Source: Paracoccaceae bacterium
Lineage (GTDB): Bacteria; Pseudomonadota; Alphaproteobacteria; Rhodobacterales; Rhodobacteraceae
Reading direction: 5' to 3'
NCBI GenBank assembly: GCA_023383015.1
Contig: JAHDXW010000001.1
Coordinates: 62,001-126,000 of the forward strand
Length of the DNA stretch: 64,000 nucleotides
Part shown: one piece after another, positions 9,231 through 16,904 of the stretch
How positions within the stretch are numbered: the stretch's first letter is position 1
How the letters are laid out: every line of letters starts with the position of its first letter
Notes under the pieces: generated by a model
What the model was told of the DNA's origin: nothing
The model's input: the letters and a program-made list of their open reading frames with translations, nothing else
The model's database searches: none
Made by a program: the position numbers and the translations under genes

Positions 9231-10505
9231 ATGACGCGCGATCCCTTCCCTGCACTTCTTCTGACGCTTTGGACGGCGGCAACGTTCGTGCCCCTTCACT
9301 CGGCAGTGCATGCCGAAACGCCTCCACCCGCCGGCGCGCAGGGCTTCGGCGACACCGACCCCTCATCCGCCGAGACGGGCGCAATCGAATCCGCCGGCGT
9401 GCGCGACATCGCCGCCGGCGGCTACCACAGCTGTGCCGTGAGCGCCCGAGGCGCGGTCTACTGCTGGGGCTACAACACCGCCGGACAAGTCGGCGACGGC
9501 ACCTTTGTCTCGCAACGCCTGCAACCGGTGCCGGTGACCGGGCTCGAGGGCCCGTTCCGTGCGGTCGCGGCGGGCTGGGACTTCAGCTGTGCGCTGAGCG
9601 AGGCGGGGCGGGTGTTCTGCTGGGGGGCCAACGGCGCCGGGCAGCTGGGCGACGGGACGAGAATGGGATCGGCGGTGCCCCGCGCCGTGCTCGGCCTCGG
9701 AAGCGGTGTGCGTGCGATCGCGGCGGGCGAAGGACATGCCTGTGCAATCGTTGCCAGCGGCAACCTGTTCTGCTGGGGAGGCAACAGTTCCGGGCAGGTC
9801 GGCGATGGCACCTTCTCCGACCGCGACACGCCCGCCCGCGTCCAGGGCCTGCGGGCCGATGTCACGTCGGTCGGGACAGGGTATGATCACACCTGTGCGA
9901 TCGATCGGGGCGGACGCGCCACCTGCTGGGGCGGCAACTCCTACTACCAGCTGGGCGACGGCACGCGGACCGACCGCGCCGTGCCGACCCCGGTGGCCAG
10001 CCTTGCCAGGGCGGGGATCATCGCGGCAGGGGCGCGCCACAGCTGCGCGACCCTGCGCACCGGCCGGGTCGTCTGCTGGGGCTCGAACGCCGCAGGAGAG
10101 CTCGGCGACGGCACCACGACCGGCTCCCTCGTCCCGGTGCGGACCAGGCGGCTCGGTGCCGGCGTGCGGGCCCTCGTGGCCGGCGGATTTTCCTGGGCCG
10201 GCAACCTCTCCGGCGGGTTCAACTGCGCCCTGAACGAGCGCGGGCAGGCTTTCTGCTGGGGGAGCAACGGTGAGGGCCAGCTTGGCGACCGCAGCACCAC
10301 CTCGCGCAGCCTTCCGGTCCGCGTCTCCCGCTTCGGCGAGGATGTGACGAAGATCGCCGTCGGAAGCAACCGCCACAGCTGCGGTATCAACCGGCTCGGC
10401 CGCGCCTTCTGCTGGGGCAGCAACCTCGAAGGACAGCTCGGTACCGGCAACCGATCGGACAGCATCGTGCCGGCGGCGGTGGCGGGGCGGCTGCACAGGC
10501 AGTGA
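9231..10505 (+). CDS. Secreted RCC1-repeat beta-propeller protein 4
   Basis: This 424-residue protein has a signal peptide (hydrophobic core TLWTAATFVPL, cleavage near VHAE), a linker of about 30 residues, and seven RCC1-like repeats with the Cys-pair core. Its blade 6 insertion is the longest of the family (GGFSWAGNLSGGFNCAL). GAAGGA at 9217-9222 lies 8 bases before the ATG. Codon choice looks slightly less GC-extreme than in genes 1-3 (more HSCAV-type codons ending in T), and the promoter-like block of genes 1-3 is absent, so it looks like a more distant family member. The C-terminus GRLHRQ is conserved. Function is unknown. Confidence 0.83.
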   Translation: MTRDPFPALLLTLWTAATFVPLHSAVHAETPPPAGAQGFGDTDPSSAETGAIESAGVRDIAAGGYHSCAVSARGAVYCWGYNTAGQVGDGTFVSQRLQPVPVTGLEGPFRAVAAGWDFSCALSEAGRVFCWGANGAGQLGDGTRMGSAVPRAVLGLGSGVRAIAAGEGHACAIVASGNLFCWGGNSSGQVGDGTFSDRDTPARVQGLRADVTSVGTGYDHTCAIDRGGRATCWGGNSYYQLGDGTRTDRAVPTPVASLARAGIIAAGARHSCATLRTGRVVCWGSNAAGELGDGTTTGSLVPVRTRRLGAGVRALVAGGFSWAGNLSGGFNCALNERGQAFCWGSNGEGQLGDRSTTSRSLPVRVSRFGEDVTKIAVGSNRHSCGINRLGRAFCWGSNLEGQLGTGNRSDSIVPAAVAGRLHRQ

Positions 10506-10635
10506 CGCGGGCGCCGCGGCGGGCCGGGCCAGCCGCCTCACCCTCCCTCCCCCGCGGCCGGCTCCGGCGGGCGGGGGTGCGGGGCGGCCCTGCCCGCGCC
10601 TGCCCGCGCCGCTGGCCCCACTCCGCGCCGTCCGG

Positions 10636-11661
10636 TCAGGGGGGGAAGGAGTAGTCGAGCGGCAGGTAGAAGGCGATGATCGACGGCCCTTCGACGCGGA
10701 TCAGGGCGTCAAAGCCCGTGTCGCGCGGCGCGCGGCAGATCAGAACGAAGCGGTAGTCGCGCGCCTCGACCGCGCGCACGGCCATCTCCGAGGCGGCGTC
10801 GTAAAGCCCGAGGCCGATGCTGTCCAGGGCCGGAAAGGAACGGGACATGCGCTGCCGCGAGATCGGCACGGTGGTGTCGTCGGCCTGCAATTCGTGGATC
10901 GAGCAGCTTACCCAGACGCCGGTCAGCCAGGCCTTGGCGGTCCACTCCGCGGCCACCACCACGAAGCCCGGCGCCGGCGGCCGGATGCGGACCTCGACGA
11001 TCCTTGTAAGAAGGCCCACAGCCTTCTCGATGGCGAAGTCGCCCCTGGCGACCCCCGACAGCGGCAGGCCGGGCTCGCCGGGCGGGCCCTGCGGCCCCTC
11101 GGGCCCCTGCGGCCCCTCGGGGCCCGGCGGGCCCTCGGGCCCCTGCGCGCCGTCGGCCCCCGGCGGCCCCTGCGGGCCCTCCGCGCCGGCCGGGCCCGGC
11201 GGGCCTTCGGCGCCCTGCGGGCCGTCCGCGCCCTGCGGGCCCTCGGCGCCGCGGGCGACGACCAGCGCCCAGAAGCTGGCGTTGCGCGACCGCGCCGGGT
11301 CGCGCCCGGTCGAGGGCCGGAGCGCCACATAGCCCGAGCCCCGCCGCTCGACGACGTCGTTTTCCCGGTAGTCGACGGTCGCGCTCCAGGCGCCGCGGTG
11401 GGTCCAGAGGCCCGCGGCCTCCTCCCCCGCCACCGGCACCCAGGGGCCGCCGGGAACGGCCGCAGGCGGCCGGCCGCGGCTTGCGTCACCGGCGCGCCAG
11501 AGGGCGCCGGCATGGCTGACGACGTCGCCGGCGCGGTAGGTGACATCGGCGCTCCAGCCGCCGCGGTCGCCGGCCACCGCGGCCACCGCCGCCGCCAGCC
11601 CGAGCGCCATCCCCGCCATGGCCGCCGCCACCGCCCGCCGCCCCGCACCGATCCCCGACAT
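10636..11661 (-). CDS. Secreted collagen-like protein with two carbohydrate-binding-like modules
   Basis: The 341-residue product starts with a signal segment ([22 protein letters not shown]). Two short modules follow (about residues 33-75 and 90-135), each opening W-S-A-x-V-x-Y-x-x-x-D-V-V and with the aromatic spacing of CBM5/12 chitin-binding modules. About 20 uninterrupted Gly-X-Y triplets (about residues 138-200) then predict a collagen-like triple helix, and a globular C-terminal domain of about 130 residues ends the protein. Bacterial collagen-like proteins are usually surface or fibre proteins; that role is inferred. It converges on RCC1 gene 4 and shares the CGTGCTA promoter block. 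The ATG at 11661 was chosen because the signal peptide follows at once; an in-frame start at 11802 is less likely. Confidence 0.8.
   Translation of the reverse strand: MSGIGAGRRAVAAAMAGMALGLAAAVAAVAGDRGGWSADVTYRAGDVVSHAGALWRAGDASRGRPPAAVPGGPWVPVAGEEAAGLWTHRGAWSATVDYRENDVVERRGSGYVALRPSTGRDPARSRNASFWALVVARGAEGPQGADGPQGAEGPPGPAGAEGPQGPPGADGAQGPEGPPGPEGPQGPEGPQGPPGEPGLPLSGVARGDFAIEKAVGLLTRIVEVRIRPPAPGFVVVAAEWTAKAWLTGVWVSCSIHELQADDTTVPISRQRMSRSFPALDSIGLGLYDAASEMAVRAVEARDYRFVLICRAPRDTGFDALIRVEGPSIIAFYLPLDYSFPP
11080..11262 (-). repeat. Gly-X-Y coding repeat tract
   Basis: This stretch inside the collagen-like gene is built of 9-base units encoding Gly-X-Pro/Gln/Glu/Ala triplets ([15 protein letters not shown]). 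The low complexity gives long false open frames on the opposite strand and makes it prone to slippage and assembly error. Confidence 0.8.
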
Positions 11662-12084
11662 GGCCCCGCTCCCCGCCAGCCCGATTGCCCGCCGGCCCGC
11701 CCGCACCGGGCGCGGCGAGCCGATGCTAGCACGGGCTGGCGCGGCTGTCGCCTGCCGCGCTGCAGGTTCCGGCCGGGCGACCGGGCGCAACCGCGACCGC
11801 AATGGAGCGCCGGCCGTTCACCGCGCCGCCCCGTGCCCAACGCCACCGGCGGCCGGCCGGTGCCTGCCCAGGTGGCGAACGGCCGGCACCGGCAATGGGC
11901 GCACCGGCGCCGGGGCGTCCCCCCGGGGGGGTGCGGCGATCTGTTCGTGCCGATGCGCCACAGCGAGGGTATCGGGGCCCGCCGGGGCGCCCTATCTTCA
12001 ATTCCCGACATGTGTGCATGCCACTGCCGCATCGGGCCCCTGCCGGGCCGCCGGGCGCGGCCCAGAGGAGAGGTCGACCAGCCG
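11662..12084. other. 423-base gap between the collagen-like gene and RCC1 gene 5
   Basis: No gene is seen. It holds the promoter-like block of the collagen-like gene at 11721-11733 and, nearer RCC1 gene 5, a TATCTT hexamer (11993-11998) that could be a -10 box, though no -35 hexamer is convincing. Confidence 0.5.
11721..11733 (-). promoter_or_regulatory. CGTGCTA-type extended -10 block before the collagen-like gene
   Basis: On the minus strand the 13 bases match CGTGCTARNNTCG, as before RCC1 genes 1-3. It contains TGC-TAGCAT and lies 60 bases before the ATG. The sharing suggests co-expression with the RCC1 genes. Confidence 0.4.
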
Positions 12085-13269
12085 ATGTCCAGCCGTGCCG
12101 CCGGCGGAAGTTGCCGCAGCCCCGCCCGAACCGTCATCGCCGCCGCGCTCCTGGCCGCCATCGGCGCCCCGGCTGCAGCCGCCGACACCCCCGAGGCGAT
12201 CCGCGTCACCGGCGTCGCCGCCGGAACCTATCACAGCTGCGCCGTCACCGATGCCGGCCGCGTCTACTGCTGGGGCCTGAACAACTGGGGCCAGCTCGGC
12301 GACGGCTCGCAGTCGCAAAGCCTGCGCCCGGTCCGGGTGGTCGACCTGCCCCCCGCCGTCGCGGTCGCCGCCGGCGAGAACCACAGTTGCGCCATCACCG
12401 TCGGTGGTGCCGCCTACTGCTGGGGCCTCGGCGGCCAGGGCCAGCTCGGCGACGGAGGCACCCAGTTCCGGACCCGGCCGGTGGCCGTGCAGGGGCTGGA
12501 CACCGGCGTCCGGGAGATCGCCGCCGGCAGCTTCCACAGCTGCGCCGCGACCGAGGCGGGCGCCGCCCTCTGCTGGGGCCTCAACGAAGACGGACAGCTC
12601 GGCGACGGCACCCGCGACGGCCGCCTGACGCCGGTGCCGGTGTCAGGGTTCGGCGGCGGCGTCACGTCCATCGACGGCGGCCGCGACCACAGCTGCGCGG
12701 TGCGCGCGGGGGGGGTGTACTGCTGGGGCGACAACCTCGCCGGACAGCTCGGCGACGGCACCGGCAACCCCAGCAACCTGCCCGTCCGGGTGAAGAGCTT
12801 CCGCACCGGCGGCTTGGACGTGACCGCGGGCCCCTTCCACAGCTGCGCCGCCACCACCGGAGGCGCCGCCTTCTGCTGGGGCGACAACGGCTCCGGCCAG
12901 CTGGGCGACGGCACCACCGACGGGCGGTACGTCCGCGTCCGGATGGCCCGGCTGCGCGGTGCCGAGGCGGTCGCGGCCGGCTACGGCCACAGCTGCGCGA
13001 TGACCGGCGGCGGCGTCGTCCGCTGCACCGGCCTGAACGACTGGGGCCAGCGCGGCGACGGCACCAACGACACGGCTCTCGAGCCCCTGCCGATCCGCGG
13101 CCTGCGCGGCAAGGTCGCGGCGATCTCGACGAGCTACAAGCACAGCTGCGCCGTCACCGGGGACGGCCGCGTCTACTGCTGGGGCTACAACGTGCACGGC
13201 GAACTCGGCGACGGCACGACCTCGGCCCGCAACGTGCCCACCCGCGTCAGCTTTGCCTCCCGGCCCTGA
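12085..13269 (+). CDS. Secreted RCC1-repeat beta-propeller protein 5
   Basis: This 394-residue protein has a signal peptide (TVIAAALLAAIGAPAAAAD) and seven RCC1-like repeats. It is the most regular of the family: blade 6 lacks the insertion found in genes 1-4 and its core reads RCTGLND, with Thr replacing the otherwise invariant Trp. All seven blades keep both Cys. The C-terminus lacks the LHRQ-type tail. The ATG at 12085 directly precedes the signal peptide, with GAGGAGAGG about 13 bases upstream. It converges on the MFS gene with only 51 bases between stops. It probably diverged from genes 1-4 before they duplicated. Function is unknown. Confidence 0.85.
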   Translation: MSSRAAGGSCRSPARTVIAAALLAAIGAPAAAADTPEAIRVTGVAAGTYHSCAVTDAGRVYCWGLNNWGQLGDGSQSQSLRPVRVVDLPPAVAVAAGENHSCAITVGGAAYCWGLGGQGQLGDGGTQFRTRPVAVQGLDTGVREIAAGSFHSCAATEAGAALCWGLNEDGQLGDGTRDGRLTPVPVSGFGGGVTSIDGGRDHSCAVRAGGVYCWGDNLAGQLGDGTGNPSNLPVRVKSFRTGGLDVTAGPFHSCAATTGGAAFCWGDNGSGQLGDGTTDGRYVRVRMARLRGAEAVAAGYGHSCAMTGGGVVRCTGLNDWGQRGDGTNDTALEPLPIRGLRGKVAAISTSYKHSCAVTGDGRVYCWGYNVHGELGDGTTSARNVPTRVSFASRP

Positions 13270-13320
13270 GGCGCCCGTCGCCGGCGGGCGCGGCGGGGGC
13301 GCGCGTCCGCCTGTGCCGCG

Positions 13321-14499
13321 TCAGTCGGTGCGGTCGCGCGCGAACAGGTAGACCGCGCAGCCCGCACCCAGCGCCGCGGCGAAGAACAGGAACAGCGTCG
13401 CATAGGCGGCCTCGGGCCCGCCCCCGGCCAGCCCCGCGGCGTGGACGCGGCCGCTGACCACCTGCATCAGCCCCACCCCCCCGATCCCGAAGAGATTGAG
13501 CAGCGTCACCCCTCGGCCGACCAGGTGCGGCGGGAAGAAGGCGCGGCCATGCGCCATGATCATCGGGAACGAGGCACCGAAGAAGCCCACCGCCGCGGCC
13601 ACCGCGGCCACCCCCGCCGCCCCCCCCGGCGGCGCCAGCGCCAGCACCAGCAGCGCCGCAAGCCCGAGCAGGTTGCCGGCCAGCACCACCCCCTTGCGGG
13701 TACCGAAGAGCCGGTCGAGCGGGCCGTATGCGAAGTTGCCGGCAATCATGGCAAGCCCCATGGCCAGCGTCACCCAGCCGATCGCGGCGATGTCGGCGCC
13801 GTGGATGTCGGCCAGGTAGGGGCCCAGCCACAGCCCCCGCAGCCCCGCCGCGGGCACGTAGTTGACCAGCATCAGCGGCAGGATCGCCCACAGCGCCGGA
13901 ATCCTCAGGAGCGTCAGCACCGTTCCCTGCCGACCAGGCGGCGCCGCCACCCGCGGCGGGTCGGGAACGCGCCAGCCCGCCAGCGCCGACACCGCCAGCG
14001 TCGCCACCGCCATCGCCCACAGCGTCGGCCGCCAGCCGAAGGCCTCGACCGCCGCCGCCAGGGGCAGCGTGCCCAGGATGTTGCCGAGCGAGCCGAAGCC
14101 CAGCGCCGCGCCGGCCAGCGTGCCGAACATCCCCGCCGGATAGACCCGCGCGAACAGGTAGTAGAGCGACATCAGGACCGGCGACATGCCGACGCCGACC
14201 AGCGCCATCGCCGCATCCACCGCCAGCGGCCCGCGGGCGAGGGCCATCACCGCCGCGCCCGCCGCACCCACCGCGACCAGCGCCGCCGCGGTCCGGCGCG
14301 GTCCGACGCGGTCCAGCGCCGCGCCGACCGGAATCTGCATCGCGGCGAAGGTCAGGAAGAAGATGCCGTTGGCACGGGCAAGATCGTCTGGGGTTGCGCC
14401 GATCTCGGCCCCCAGAACCGGTGCCAGGACCGCCAGGAAGGCGCGGTAGAACTGGCTCAGCACGTAGCCCGCAAGCAGTACGGCGATGCCGAGACGCAT
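13321..14499 (-). CDS. Major facilitator superfamily transporter
   Basis: This 392-residue, strongly hydrophobic protein has about 12 predicted membrane segments. The loop after segment 2 reads GAALDRVGPRRT, the MFS signature region (G-x-x-x-D-R-x-G-x-R), and an equivalent GPLDRLFGTRKG follows segment 8. It would act as a secondary transporter in the inner membrane. The substrate cannot be told from the sequence. It is transcribed away from the tRNA-Pro and towards RCC1 gene 5, with no operon partner. Confidence 0.85.
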   Translation of the reverse strand: MRLGIAVLLAGYVLSQFYRAFLAVLAPVLGAEIGATPDDLARANGIFFLTFAAMQIPVGAALDRVGPRRTAAALVAVGAAGAAVMALARGPLAVDAAMALVGVGMSPVLMSLYYLFARVYPAGMFGTLAGAALGFGSLGNILGTLPLAAAVEAFGWRPTLWAMAVATLAVSALAGWRVPDPPRVAAPPGRQGTVLTLLRIPALWAILPLMLVNYVPAAGLRGLWLGPYLADIHGADIAAIGWVTLAMGLAMIAGNFAYGPLDRLFGTRKGVVLAGNLLGLAALLVLALAPPGGAAGVAAVAAAVGFFGASFPMIMAHGRAFFPPHLVGRGVTLLNLFGIGGVGLMQVVSGRVHAAGLAGGGPEAAYATLFLFFAAALGAGCAVYLFARDRTD

Positions 14500-14544
14500 G
14501 CCGCGGCCCCCCCCTTGATCCTGCCGTCGCGCCGTCCGGGATAC

Positions 14545-14621
14545 TGGTCGGAGTGAGAGGATTCGAACCTCCGGCCCCCTGCTCCCGAAGCAGGTGCGCT
14601 ACCAGGCTGCGCCACACTCCG
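14545..14621 (-). tRNA. tRNA-Pro (anticodon CGG)
   Basis: The minus strand gives a 77-base cloverleaf. The acceptor stem is CGGAGTG/CACTCCG, the anticodon stem-loop is CCTGC-TTCGGGA-GCAGG with anticodon CGG, and the T-loop is GGTTCGAATCC. The discriminator A and 3' CCA are encoded (14548-14545). It decodes CCG, a frequent codon in such a GC-rich genome. No integrase or attachment-site duplication is seen next to it. Confidence 0.97.
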
Positions 14622-14739
14622 CCGGCGAGCGGGGTAGTCGGTTTCGCGCCCGCGTGCAAGGGGTCGGTTGTGCCCCGCGCGCGGGGGCATGCGCGACGGC
14701 GCCCTTGCGCGCCGGGGCGTGCCCGTGCGAGGTCGGGCC

Positions 14740-15390
14740 ATGCACGCCACCGGTCCCGCCTCCCGGCCTCACGCCGCCCCCGCCGGTCTCGTGCTGGCCG
14801 GCGGGCTCGGCCGGCGCATGCAGGGGGCCGACAAGCCGCTGCTGCAGCTGGCCGGCCGGCCCTTGGTCGCCCATGCCCTCGCCCGCCTTGCGCCCCAGGT
14901 CGGGATCCTCGCCCTGTCGGCCAACGGCGAGCCCGCACGCCTTGCCTCCCTCGGCCTGCAGGTGCTGGCCGACGCCGACGACAGCCGGCCCGGCCCGCTC
15001 GCCGGCGTGCTCGCCGGGCTCGACTGGGCGGCGGCGCGGGGCCATGCCGCCCTCATCTGCGTGCCCTGCGACGCCCCCTTCCTTCCGGCCGACCTCGCCG
15101 CCAGGCTCGCCGCCGCGGCCGCGCCGTCGGGGGCCGCGGTCGCCGCCTCGCCCGATGCGGGCGGCCGGCTGCGGCGGCATCCCACCGTGGCGCTCTGGCC
15201 CGTGGCCTGCCGGGCGGCGCTGCGGCAGGCCGTCGCCGGCGGGCTGCGCAAGCCGGGGCTCTGGGCCGAAATCCTCGGCGCCGGGGTCGCGGCCTGGGAC
15301 GCCCGCCCGGTCGATCCGTTCTTCAACGTCAACACCCCCGACGACCTCGCCCGGGCCGAGGCACTCGTGGCCACCGGCTGCGGGGGCTGA
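14740..15390 (+). CDS. mobA: Molybdenum cofactor guanylyltransferase
   Basis: This 216-residue protein transfers GMP from GTP to molybdopterin to make the MGD cofactor in the cytoplasm. The N-terminal nucleotidyltransferase signature LAGGLGRRMQGADKPLL is followed by VPCDAPFLPADLAARL, the metal-binding DAPF region, and the C-terminal FFNVNTPDDLARAE typical of MobA. The ATG at 14740 sits about 15 residues before the signature; the longer open frame upstream has no coding look. The sulfite-oxidase-type enzyme at 30485 uses plain molybdopterin, so MobA must serve other molybdoenzymes outside the window. Confidence 0.93.
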   Translation: MHATGPASRPHAAPAGLVLAGGLGRRMQGADKPLLQLAGRPLVAHALARLAPQVGILALSANGEPARLASLGLQVLADADDSRPGPLAGVLAGLDWAAARGHAALICVPCDAPFLPADLAARLAAAAAPSGAAVAASPDAGGRLRRHPTVALWPVACRAALRQAVAGGLRKPGLWAEILGAGVAAWDARPVDPFFNVNTPDDLARAEALVATGCGG

Positions 15391-15429
15391 GCGCCCCGTC
15401 CGCCCCCGCGGCACGATGGCCGGCCACGC

Positions 15430-15458
15430 TTGTCATCCCTCCCCGCGGCCGCTAGTCT
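15430..15458 (+). promoter_or_regulatory. Promoter of binding-protein gene copy 1
   Basis: TTGTCA (15430-15435), 17 bases, then TAGTCT (15453-15458). The surroundings align with the promoter of copy 2 but carry many substitutions. Confidence 0.6.
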
Positions 15459-15548
15459 TTCCGCCCTTCCGACGGACCGCCGCCGGCTGCGGAGGCAGGT
15501 TGCGACGGGCGGGGCCGGCGGGACAGGGAAGACCGCAACTTCCTCAAG

Positions 15549-16694
15549 CCGGGGGATCCCATGACCGCACGACATATCCTGGCCACCACGGCAAGCGTCG
15601 CCGTGCTCCTGGCCGCGCTGCCCGCGACGGCCCAGACGATGGACGAGCTGATCGCCGGCGCGCGCGCCGAGGGCATGCTGACGACCATCGCCCTGCCCCA
15701 TTCCTGGTGCGGCTACGGCGACGTGATCGCCGGCTTCAAGGCCAGGTATCCGTTCCTGAACGTCAACGAGCTGAACCCCGACGCGGGCTCGGCCGACGAG
15801 CTCGAGGCGGTGCGCGCCAACCGCGACAACAAGGGCCCGCAGGCGCCCGACGTGCTTGACGTTGGCCTGTCCTTCGGGCCCGCGGCCCAGGCCGAGGGGC
15901 TGCTGCAGCCCTACAAGGTCTCGACCTGGGACACGATCCCGGCCGATGCCAAGGACGCCGACGGCCACTGGTACGGCGACTACTACGGGGTGATGGCCTT
16001 CGCGGTGAACACCGACCTCGTCGACGAGGTGCCGACCTCGTTTGCCGACCTGCTGAAGCCCGCGTACGCCGGCCAGGTGGCGCTGGCGGGCGACCCGCGC
16101 GCCTCCAACCAGGCGATTCTCGGCGTCCTCGCCGCCGGCATGGCGCGCGGCGCCGCGCCCGGGGCCGAGGCCGCCGCCGCCGGCCTCGAGTTCTTCAGGG
16201 AGCTGAACGAGGCGGGCAACTTCGTGCCGGTGATCGGCAAGGCCGGGACGCTGGCGCAGGGCACCACGCCGATCATCATCGCCTGGGACTACAACGCCCT
16301 CGCCTGGCGCGACTCGCTGGCCGGCAACCCGCCGGTCGAGGTGGTCGTGCCTTCCGACGTCACCCTCGCGGGCGTCTACGTCCAGGCCATCAGCGCCTAC
16401 GCCCCGCAGCCCAACGCCGCCAAGCTGTGGATGGAGTACCTCTACAGCGACGAGGGCCAGCTCGGCTGGCTGGCCGGCTACTGCCACCCGATCCGCTTCA
16501 ACGACCTCGTCGCCCGCGGGGTGGTGCCGCAGGAGATGATGGACAGGCTGCCCCCCGCCGACGCCTACGAGCGGGCGGTGTTCCCCTCCATCGACGCCGT
16601 CAACGCCAACTCCGCCGCCGTCAAGGCCGGCTGGGACACCGTCGTCGGCGCCAACGTCGTCCAGTAGCAGACGCCCGGCAACGGGGTGCGGCCC
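15549..16694 (+). repeat. 1146-base direct repeat, copy 1
   Basis: This unit runs from 12 bases before the first binding-protein start to 27 bases after its stop. It recurs 1356 bases downstream (16905-18050). All open frames on both strands inside it are the same in the two copies, and I found no base difference in the stretches compared. Confidence 0.95.
15561..16667 (+). CDS. ABC transporter substrate-binding protein, copy 1
   Basis: This 368-residue periplasmic binding protein has a signal peptide (MTARHILATTASVAVLLAALPATAQ) and the two-lobed fold of the family that binds polyamines, iron or phosphonates. Recognisable parts are HSWCGYGDVIAGFKARYP, WYGDYYGVMAFAVNTD and the C-terminal YLYSDEGQLGWLAGYCHPIRF. 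It delivers substrate to the permease pair encoded downstream. The ATG at 15561 follows GGGGGATCCC. A second gene encoding the identical protein lies 1356 bases further on. Between the two is a strong hairpin, so this copy may be transcribed as its own unit. The substrate is not determinable from sequence alone. Confidence 0.92.
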   Translation: MTARHILATTASVAVLLAALPATAQTMDELIAGARAEGMLTTIALPHSWCGYGDVIAGFKARYPFLNVNELNPDAGSADELEAVRANRDNKGPQAPDVLDVGLSFGPAAQAEGLLQPYKVSTWDTIPADAKDADGHWYGDYYGVMAFAVNTDLVDEVPTSFADLLKPAYAGQVALAGDPRASNQAILGVLAAGMARGAAPGAEAAAAGLEFFRELNEAGNFVPVIGKAGTLAQGTTPIIIAWDYNALAWRDSLAGNPPVEVVVPSDVTLAGVYVQAISAYAPQPNAAKLWMEYLYSDEGQLGWLAGYCHPIRFNDLVARGVVPQEMMDRLPPADAYERAVFPSIDAVNANSAAVKAGWDTVVGANVVQ

Positions 16695-16704
16695 CGTCCC
16701 GCGG

Positions 16705-16739
16705 CCCCTTGCCGCGCCGGGCACCGGCGCGGCAAGGGG
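16705..16739 (+). terminator. Hairpin after binding-protein copy 1
   Basis: A perfect 14-bp stem (16705-16718 with 16726-16739) and 7-base loop lie 38 bases after the stop codon. There is no T-run, so it may terminate with Rho or act as a 3' stabiliser. It would partly insulate copy 1 from the rest of the operon. Confidence 0.6.
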
Positions 16740-16781
16740 GACCGGTGTCACCAAACCGTCGCCGGAACCCTCTAGCAGTGC

Positions 16782-16811
16782 TTGTCAGCCGCCCCCGTCC
16801 ACCGCTAGCTT
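16782..16811 (+). promoter_or_regulatory. Promoter of binding-protein gene copy 2
   Basis: TTGTCA (16782-16787), 18 bases, then TAGCTT (16806-16811). It aligns with the copy 1 promoter (shared CTTGTCA, CCGCTAG and GACGGACCGCCG) but differs at many positions, unlike the coding parts. Confidence 0.6.
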
Positions 16812-16904
16812 GGCCGCCATCACAGACGGACCGCCGTCCGCCGCAGGGACAGGCCGCGCATGACGCGCCTGGCGGTGGACAGGGAAGGCCGCAGACATGC
16901 ATAA

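Noticed and set aside
11080-11262. Short regular repeats as a CRISPR-like array
   Set aside because: The repeats are in-frame Gly-X-Y codons with no unique spacers; no CRISPR array or cas gene was found in the window.
10894-12084. Plus-strand frame crossing the collagen-like gene into RCC1 gene 5
   Set aside because: The first 397 codons are antisense of the Gly-X-Y tract; RCC1 gene 5 begins at its own signal peptide at 12085.
14545-15390. tRNA-Pro as an integration site for a mobile island
   Set aside because: No integrase, no second copy of the tRNA 3' end and no phage or plasmid genes are seen on either side.
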